Source: Tachypleus tridentatus (Eukaryota; Arthropoda; Merostomata; Xiphosura; Limulidae). Taken from it: 64,000 nucleotides of DNA. A model generated the notes under the pieces. The model made no database searches, had not been told where the DNA came from, and saw nothing but the letters and a program-made list of their open reading frames with translations. Shown here piece by piece: positions 58,240-64,000 of this stretch. Position numbers and translations under genes: made by a program. Each line of letters opens with the position of its first letter. Position 1 is the stretch's first letter. The stretch spans positions 10,354,001 through 10,418,000 of the forward strand of contig NC_134830.1 in NCBI RefSeq assembly GCF_004210375.1, in the 5' to 3' direction.

Positions 58240-59220
58240 TTACAATAGAACATATTCTGATATGTCGGATAGAGGTATATATCTATAATCATGATGAACC
58301 ACATGTGTGATATAGTGTGAATGTTTTATAAAAGAAATAAAGAACTCACCACCAGCACAGGAAAATACCCTTCCGGACGGTACAGAGGTGCCTGGAATGG
58401 AGAGCAGTGTTCGGGCCAGTTTAGACATCGTTGGATACGATGATTGTTCATTTCGCCAACAGGCAAACGGAGATTCTTTGCATGGGATTGGCTTTTGCTC
58501 CAGGTAGAGGAGTTCTAATTCAGCCTCGGGGGATTCAGGAACAACAACAGAACAGTCTTGTTCATAAAAATCACCCAAGAAATAAGCCATGTCGTCTTGT
58601 GATAGTTTGCTGCCTGGTTTGGTACTTGAATTCACCTCTGCTGACTGATGTTGAGGAACAGACCTGTCAGCTGCTACTCCAGTGACTTGTGATTCAGGCT
58701 GTGCCAGTTTTTGACAGTAACAAATGATTTCTCGGTGAACTACATCTCGCTGAGCTGGTGTCAAAAATGGCAATTCTTTGTATCGGGGATCCATGAAAGA
58801 ACACATCATTCTAATGTTTTTGCACATGTCTTCAGTTTCTGTGTTGAAACGTCTTTTCAGATCTTGTGAGATTTCAACTTTGAAGTTTTTAACCACATTG
58901 GAATCTGAGTCTTTGGTCTTTAAATGGATCTCCAACAGACTGTACACGATCGGCATCACCCCAGAGAGGGTTGGATATTGTTCTGAGCAAAGACCCCTTG
59001 TGGCTATGTATAAAGGCTGAAGAACTGGAACAATATCTTGAATGACCTCCCAGTCTTTATCAGTAATGTCAAGAACCTTTGCTTGAGAGTCCTTCACAAC
59101 ATTACTGTGCAAGACTGCATATACAGCAAGTCTCTGTTCTATAAGTCTGTCAAACATCTCGTACGTGCTATTCCACCGTGTTGCACAGTCTATGATCAAA
59201 CTGTGGTGCGGTAATCCCAT
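58240..59220 (-). pseudogene. hAT transposase C-terminal part: RW motif and dimerisation domain
   Basis: Continues from the upstream part after a frameshift and a TAA near 59226. It has the CATRWNSTYEMFDRLIEQR motif typical of hAT, the long helical insertion (YKELPFLTPAQRDVVHREII) and the dimerisation region PFACWRNEQSSYPTMSKLAR. In the active-site segment GTSVPSGRVFSCAG the usual catalytic Glu of SERxFS is Gly (GGA), so this copy should be dead. The proper exon ends at 58350 before donor GTGAGT; the remaining codons to 58240 are intron read-through. Confidence 0.88.
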
Positions 59221-59326
59221 CTGCTTTTATCGTTGGGTGAGCTCATTGGAAGCTAACACGGATTTTCGAAAAAAAGTTACTAGTTTTTTGGCGCTGCCAA
59301 TAGCGTGGTTAATTGATCTGACTTTA

Positions 59327-60133
59327 TCAAATGCAGAGCTGTAGCGTGTGTGCGAAACATTTCACACTCAGCCAGCCAAGATTGTTGCAGCACAATGTCA
59401 TGTTGCTGGCATTGTCTGTTATGAGTGCCGTAATTTTGTTCAGTGGTATGTGAAATTCTGACGTGATTGACCTCAGTTCATTAGCCAGATTTTCTCTAGT
59501 ATGTCTGTCTGTGACTTCTCTTGTGGTTAAATCAACATTGTGCAGTGTCCAGTTTGAATCAAGATAGTGCCCCGTAACTGTTATGTACGCTTCAGTTGCC
59601 TGGCTTGTCCATAGATCAGACGTCATGGCAATACTCGTGCAGTGATTCAGGACATCATTGATGAGTAACTCTTTCTCAGTAGCAAATATTTTCTTCAGAT
59701 GATTTGTGACCGTTTGTTTCGATGGTACAGTGTAACTGGGATTTAGTTCTCCACAAAACGCCCGGAAACCGGGTCCTTCACAGATTGATAACGGACGCAA
59801 GTCCACGGCACACAATAAAGCTAACTTTTGTGTGCAGCTATTCCACCTATCCTTTGATAATACAGGTGCTTTATTTGCATTGATTTTAGTTTGAACTTTT
59901 GTTTCTTCACAGTGGATTGACTTATGTTTATGCTTAAGGTGGTTTAGCATTGTTCCTGTTGAACCTCCAGAAAATGAAAGGTGAGTGAAACATAACTTAC
60001 ACTTCACTTTGTTGTTATTTTCACGTTCAAAATGGTCCCATACTTTTGAACACTTGGCGGTAGCAGGCCTAGAACTAGCAGAATCCATTTTGTACCACTT
60101 CCGTTGGCTGGTTTGGGTGTGTGCGCGTGGCAA
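59327..60133 (-). pseudogene. hAT transposase N-terminal part: BED zinc finger and first catalytic half
   Basis: 268 codons. The start is probably the second Met (MDSASSRPATAKCSKVW). BED finger: VWDHFERENNNKVKCKLC then MLNHLKHKHKS (Cys2-His pattern, residues about 30-70 from the first Met), which binds the element ends. Then SIAMTSDLWTSQATEAY with the first Asp, and ITALITDNASNM with the second Asp, followed by CFAHTLQLCI (C..H motif). The frame then ends because of one extra base near 59327; the next residues (DKVRSINHAIGSAKKLVTFF) continue in another frame. Confidence 0.9.
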
Positions 60134-60599
60134 TTTTCACATTCATACCAGACAACAATTACAAGATCGTTTGCACATGATTTGACCATGTTTACGGCTG
60201 CACGCGCGCGCTGTCAGGGATCTTTACTGAAGTGTGTTTTGAGTGATGTTCGGGTAGAAGACAACAACACTTTGCATTTGCCATTTAGAAAACGATTTAT
60301 GGCATAATTCTTTTTGCAGAAATATTTTGTACAATCTTATCCACCACTCGGTGCAGGTTATCCGAGGAGCCAATATGGCAAATGTGAGTAAATCGTAAAA
60401 AACAGCGAAAACTGTCTGGGACTGTAGGGAAAATATTTTGTCACAAATGATAGCTATTGTATGTTTATTAATTAATGACGTTACCAACTGGCTCACACTT
60501 AGTGCAGGACCTAAGCGATTAAACGTTTTGTAATATCCTAAACGGATACACCACAAACAGTAACCTTCATCGTGTACACGTGTAAAGGTAGAAGCCTTA

Positions 60600-60607
60600 C
60601 TGTGAAG
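60600..60607. repeat. Right 8-bp target duplication of nested hAT
   Basis: CTGTGAAG, identical to 57476-57483. Confidence 0.93.
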
Positions 60608-61190
60608 TCCAGGAACTCCTTGTGAAGGCTCTGTTGGTGGAGGTACCTTGCCACAATGGACCTTGTTTGCTCACATCCTTTGTTTCATCCACCATTAGAG
60701 CAAAATTCTCAGCTTCCATGACGTCTTTGCTGATATCCTTTCTGATCATTCCAACTATGATGTCAAGCAGTTCGTTTTGGATATCATGGTACGTGTACTT
60801 GGCATTGGCAGGACCACTCAGCTACTTCTTCACGATTTCATCATACCTGGAAATCATGTCAAGAAGTTTCAGGAAATTGCCCCTGTTATCTGACTGACTA
60901 CCTTCCCCTGTGACCTCCCTGAGCTTCGTTCTGGCAGGCTGTGTAGAGCAGTGCATCTATCACGGCTTTCATATAATGTCGGTTTTCCTCCACAGTTTCA
61001 GCATGGTTTGCATCGAGAGCATGTTGGATCCTTGCACCCTTTATTTTCTGCAATTTAAACTCTGCCCAAGCTTGTATGGCAAACTTCTGTCCTGCAGAGT
61101 TATCATGAGACTTCAGTGATGTGGTCACCTTTTTCCAGTTCCAGAAGCCTTCATGGGTGAAGGACTTCTCAGTTTTACTCCAAAGGCATC
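60608..61190 (-). pseudogene. Outer hAT element (ZMYM1-like), 5' half of transposase
   Basis: Minus strand reads SFTHEGFWNWKKVTTSLKSH, HYMKAVIDALLYTACQNEAQ, then after a frameshift GNFLKLLDMISRYDEIVKK, stop, and ENFALMVDETKDVSKQ, where the Asp of VDET is the first catalytic residue of hAT/DUF4371 proteins. It ends at the nested insertion, joining to FLDFTAAEG at 57475. The left border with gag-like sequence near 61160 is abrupt. Confidence 0.82.
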
Positions 61191-61781
61191 CTTGGACCAG
61201 TGGGCCAAAATGTGTGCAAATTCGTGTAGTTCTGTACATTTTATCATTATTCTTCCGTTTGGAAGTCGTTTAATGTCTTTAAATTGAATGCCCGGGAAAT
61301 AAGCCCTCAGTTGTTTCACAATCTGAGGGATGCATGTTGTGTTGTTTATTCCTTCAATAAACAGAGTTGGAATTCTGTGTTGAGGATCAGCGTGTGATTG
61401 AATGATTGAAACAGTGGGGATGTTTTTAGTGTTATCAGTGTCGTTGTTTGTGTTTTTAATTTAGTGTTGCTTAGAGCTATTAGTGTTAGAGTTAGTAGAA
61501 TTAGAGAGCTATTAGTATTAGAGTTAGTAGAGTTATTAGTATAGAGTTAGTAGAGTTATTCTTTTCTCTGGAGTTGGTTCTCCTTCTTTTATTGACTGCT
61601 TGTTTGTTTCTTCTGGACCTAAATCTGAGCTGTCCTTCTCCAATCCATCTGTAGATGAGCTCAAAATTTCTGAGGCTGGTCCCTCAATTGCCTTGTTAAG
61701 CATTTCGATGGTCTCTTCATTTGACATGGCTTCACCATTGGATCTTGTTACAGTCTTGTTCTTTGATCTGCAATTCATCAT
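61160..61781 (-). pseudogene. Retroelement ORF1/gag-like protein, 5' part
   Basis: Starts MMNCRSKNKTVTRSNGEAMS at 61781, a polar acidic N-terminus. Then a Ser/Thr/Asn low-complexity linker encoded by an imperfect TTAGAGTTAGTAG-type repeat (about 61470-61560) that has caused frameshifts. Then HRIPTLFIEGINNTTCIPQI, QLRAYFPGIQFKDIKRLPNG and RIMIKCTELHEFAHILAHWS, ending at DAFG. The last part looks like the RRM-like fold of retroelement gag/ORF1 proteins. Family not identified; it is cut off where the hAT begins. Confidence 0.5.
61470..61562. repeat. Imperfect 20-24-bp minisatellite in ORF1 linker
   Basis: Repeats of TTAGTAGAGTTATTAGTAT with length variants. On the minus strand they encode Asn-Ser-Thr runs; unit lengths not divisible by three explain the frame changes. 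Confidence 0.75.
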
Positions 61782-61926
61782 TTTACTTGTCCTGAAAAGA
61801 ACTAAGGGTATGCCTTTTTTTTAGTAAAACTGAGGTTAATGCACAAACAAAATAAAAATGTCGCTGGTTTACACTACGTTGCTCGCAGCTGCTGACTGCA
61901 CATCCCCTCTGCTGAACGTCGACCTT

Positions 61927-62336
61927 GGAACTGAGAGCCACGTAACAACAACAACAAAGCTGACGAATATTTCGGTCTGAAGTTTTCTATCCCCTCCACG
62001 GATAGAGATAACTGAGAGTGCTCAGAAGGATGGCCATTCTCTTCGCCCCACTCATGACTTTAGGATATTGAAGCAGCTACCCGAAGAGAAGAGAAAAAAA
62101 AACACGGACGAGATCATCCTTATATATGGTGCAAACCTTGAGCAAGCAAGGAAGACAAAAGACCAGCAAACTGACACCAGACACTCATAGGATATATGCA
62201 AATACCACAAAATCAACGGCTGATACATGACTTAGGGTCCCTCAGGACGGCTGGGATCTGTAGACCCAATGCCGAAATTTAGATATGGGGGAAATAGGAG
62301 AACCCCGGGAAAACCCACTTTCACTAGCTAGTGCCA
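61927..62336 (-). repeat. Retroelement leader repeat, copy 1
   Basis: Shares about 400 bases in direct orientation with 63587-63990. The ordered blocks are GGTAACAACAACA-type start, TTCTCTTC-CCCCACTCATGA, AGCAAG-AAGAC, CAACGGC-ATG-ATGACTTAGGGTCC, GGCTGGGATCT and GAAAACCCACTTTCACTAGC. In minus-strand sense it lies directly upstream of the ORF1-like frame at 61781, so it is probably its 5' untranslated leader/promoter. Confidence 0.8.
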
Positions 62337-62364
62337 TTTTAGCTCACTTCATGAAGGTGGAGGG

Positions 62365-63300
62365 TCACACGGAGAAAAATGGTGCTATGTTACAATAATG
62401 TTTTACCCTTTCCATTAATGTGTGAAAGTCATTGAGAGGTGGTGAGTCCACTGCACTGCACGACGAAACTCTTGGTTGGGGTTCTAGAACTTGTTCAGGT
62501 AGATTCTCTGGGGCCATGTCATGATAAAATTCTATCATTTTCCTTAACTTGTGAAAGCCATTGAGAGGTGGTGAGACCACTGCACTGTATGGCAAAACTC
62601 CAGGTTGGAGTTCTAGAACTTGCACAGGTAAATTCTCCAGGTATTCTTCAGTCGTCCGGGAAAATTAATATCTTCTGTGTAATATAGTTTGAATAGTTTG
62701 AGAAATGGTAAGATGCTTGTCTGTTATAGTTGACATGTCGTAGTAGGTAACTTGTGTAGTTTGCGTCTGGGAAGATGTTTTCGAGTGAGGTGTAATAGAT
62801 GGCATCTGAGTGAATTTGTTAAGAAACTGAGACTTGTTCTGTACATGATTGGCTGTCTGAGTATGGTTGTCGATTTTCATGGTGAAAGTTTGAATTGAGT
62901 TGGATGGCAGCTTCACAATAGACGATTTGACTAAAGACTGTGTTAGGTGGAACAGCAGATTAGGTGTTACATTAGGTGGCAAAACAGATTCTGGTTGCTT
63001 TGGTATCCTAGGATTGATTGAGTGATGGCAGGGTCGTTCAGCACTAAAATGAAAGATGTGATAGTAGCAACCATCACGTAAAATGGTATCAGCAATATGT
63101 TTAGTGGTTGTTACTATTTTCATGAAGTTGGTCACTTGTCTGGAGGTTTTCGAGTAGATTCAGTGCACAGCGTATATCTCAGAATTGGTTTGGCATTCAA
63201 TAGCACATTTGATTTCACTCTGTTGAATAGAATGGTGTATTCTTCTCAGAAAAACAGAGAAAAGGTTTGTTGGGCTCTTGGTTGGTGAACATTTGATATG
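62365..63300 (-). pseudogene. Second ORF1/gag-like relic with internal duplication
   Basis: Minus strand, 63135-62665: MTNFMKIVTTTKHIADTILR, CYYHIFHFSAERPCHHSINP, RIPKQPESVLPPNVTP, followed by a Ser/Thr/Gln-rich tail. After a frame change 62642-62365 encodes two copies of a 43-residue unit beginning ENLPxQVLExQPxV and containing SPPLNxFH. Frames upstream to 63300 (LFSVFLRRIHHSIQQSEIKC) look like the RRM-like part. Probably the ORF1 of the element that begins with leader copy 2; the family is unknown to me. Confidence 0.5.
62385..62642. repeat. 129-bp tandem duplication (in-frame, 43 codons)
   Basis: GTGAAAG-CATTGAGAGGTGGTGAG occurs at 62422 and again 129 bases later at 62551, and the match continues through GTTCTAGAACTTG-CAGGTA. 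Because 129 is divisible by three the frame is kept across both copies. Confidence 0.85.
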
Positions 63301-63423
63301 AATTTGAGTATTCCATGGCTCACAAAAGTATGATAGGTCTGCAGGCCTTGACGGCTGGAGGAGAATACCTTCCCGGTGAAGGATCCGGGTTCTAGTTGGG
63401 TGTAAGGAAGTGCCAGGTTTTGC

Positions 63424-63615
63424 CTACGTGATAAACGTGGCTATTTGGAGAGGTGAGAGGTGCTGTGGCAGACTGTCGACGATTACAGGCGGGACAGGTA
63501 GCGAGATTGGCACAGCAGTACCAGGTAATGGGAACGTCATGCTGGTAAAGCAGAGGGAGAATACACGTCTTATTAGCTCAAAATGAAAGAATGAGAGCCG
63601 CGGTAACAACAACAA
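63424..63615 (-). other. Start region of second ORF1-like relic
   Basis: A short minus-strand frame begins MLLLPRLSFFHFELIRRVFS just after leader copy 2 and is Pro-rich (VPISLPVPPVIVDSLPQHLS). It may be the N-terminus of the ORF1-like relic at 62365-63300, with a stop at 63424. It has no recognised motif. Confidence 0.3.
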
Positions 63616-63990
63616 AACTGACAGTATTTTTGGTTTGAAATTCTCTATTCCCAGAAGAGATATAGATAATCAGGGGTGCTCGGAAAGATGGACTTTCTCT
63701 TCACCCCACTCATGAATTAGGAATATGGTAAAGCTACCCGAAAAAAAAAACAAAAAAAAACTTGATGTATGTTATGAACTCTGAGTAAGCAAAGAAGACG
63801 AAAAACTGGTGAACAGACACCCGAAGTGATGCGTCAGTGAGTGAATGATACCACAAAAACAACGGCCAATGCATGACTTAGGGTCCATCAGGGCGGCTGG
63901 GATCTATGGATCCAATGCCAGAATTTAGATGTGGGGGAAATGGGAAAACCCCGAGAAAACCCACTTTCACTAGCTGGTGCCGATAATCTA
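63587..63990 (-). repeat. Retroelement leader repeat, copy 2
   Basis: Direct repeat of 61927-62336 with scattered substitutions and indels. The end facing 64000 repeats CTAGCTGGTGCCGATAATCTAGCTAGTGCC, a short internal duplication. In minus-strand sense it lies just upstream of the second ORF1-like relic. Confidence 0.8.
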
Positions 63991-64000
63991 GCTAGTGCCA

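Larger units (their letters stand above)
57484..60599 (-). mobile_element. Nested ZBED-type hAT transposon
   Basis: The 3116-base element starts TAAGGCTTCTACGTTTAC at the left, and its right end reads TAAGGCTTCTACCTTTAC on the other strand: 17 of 18 bases in inverted orientation. Perfect 8-bp CTGTGAAG duplications flank it. Removing it and one duplication restores an open reading (HKEFLDFTAAEGLD) in the surrounding older hAT, confirming both borders. It carries one BED-finger transposase gene on the minus strand, damaged at several points. Confidence 0.95.

Noticed and set aside
58431-60307. Plus-strand ORFs of 60-90 codons
   Set aside because: Antisense shadows of the nested hAT transposase.
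61160-64000. Endogenous virus
   Set aside because: The gag-like frames lack any envelope, capsid or polymerase block and sit behind a repeated leader; ordinary retroelement debris is the simpler reading.

Overview
This is a eukaryotic nuclear window, AT-rich, with very long introns and many old transposable elements. The best guess for the organism is a chelicerate, most likely a horseshoe crab (Limulus/Tachypleus type). That guess rests on the dominant ~280 bp tRNA-headed SINE, which I recall from horseshoe crab sequence, and on the arthropod range of element types. It is inference, not proof.

Two host genes can be read by eye from short exons, and they are divergent. (1) On the minus strand, the 5' part of a DNAJC16-like ER J-domain co-chaperone: a first coding exon (19220-19383, signal peptide plus first half of the J domain) and a 67-base second exon (10117-10183, the HPD half). 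They are joined across a TG|G tryptophan codon over a 9 kb intron; later exons were not found and probably lie off the left edge. (2) On the plus strand, a complete DFFB (CAD/DFF40, caspase-activated DNase): six coding exons from 26683 to 55535 with GT/AG borders and compatible phases. They give a 338-residue protein with a CIDE-N domain, the FSTWNLDH nuclease motif and the conserved Cys/His set, followed by a poly(A) signal. DFFB makes the apoptotic DNA-laddering nuclease, normally held by DFFA/ICAD; no ICAD gene is visible here.

Almost everything else is mobile-element debris. From left to right: a DIRS-type relic (about 3240-5000, -) beside a non-LTR element with gag-like ORF1 and endonuclease (about 5290-7470, -); a 31-bp minisatellite (13885-14133); a Ty3/gypsy relic (about 14260-15880, +); SINEs around the DNAJC16 exon; a 1.6 kb Tc1 element with TA duplication (22258-23874); a foldback hairpin element (25297-25503); CR1/L2-like LINE fragments inside DFFB intron 1 together with a gypsy integrase scrap and two neighbouring 47-bp minisatellites; a mariner relic (44130-45000); a second DIRS relic (about 46000-48250); an internally deleted Tc1 element (48876-50004).

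The right end (56-64 kb) is a transposon nest. A ZBED-type hAT element (57484-60599) with terminal inverted repeats and a perfect 8-bp target duplication sits inside an older ZMYM1-like hAT. That older element abuts gag/ORF1-like sequence, and a ~400 bp leader occurs there twice in direct orientation. I found no bacterial, CRISPR or clearly new multi-gene system. The most interesting items are the DFFB gene (no C-terminal basic tail, unusual N-terminus), the nested hATs, a 72-bp hairpin insertion with a 13-bp target duplication, and the twin 47-bp arrays.
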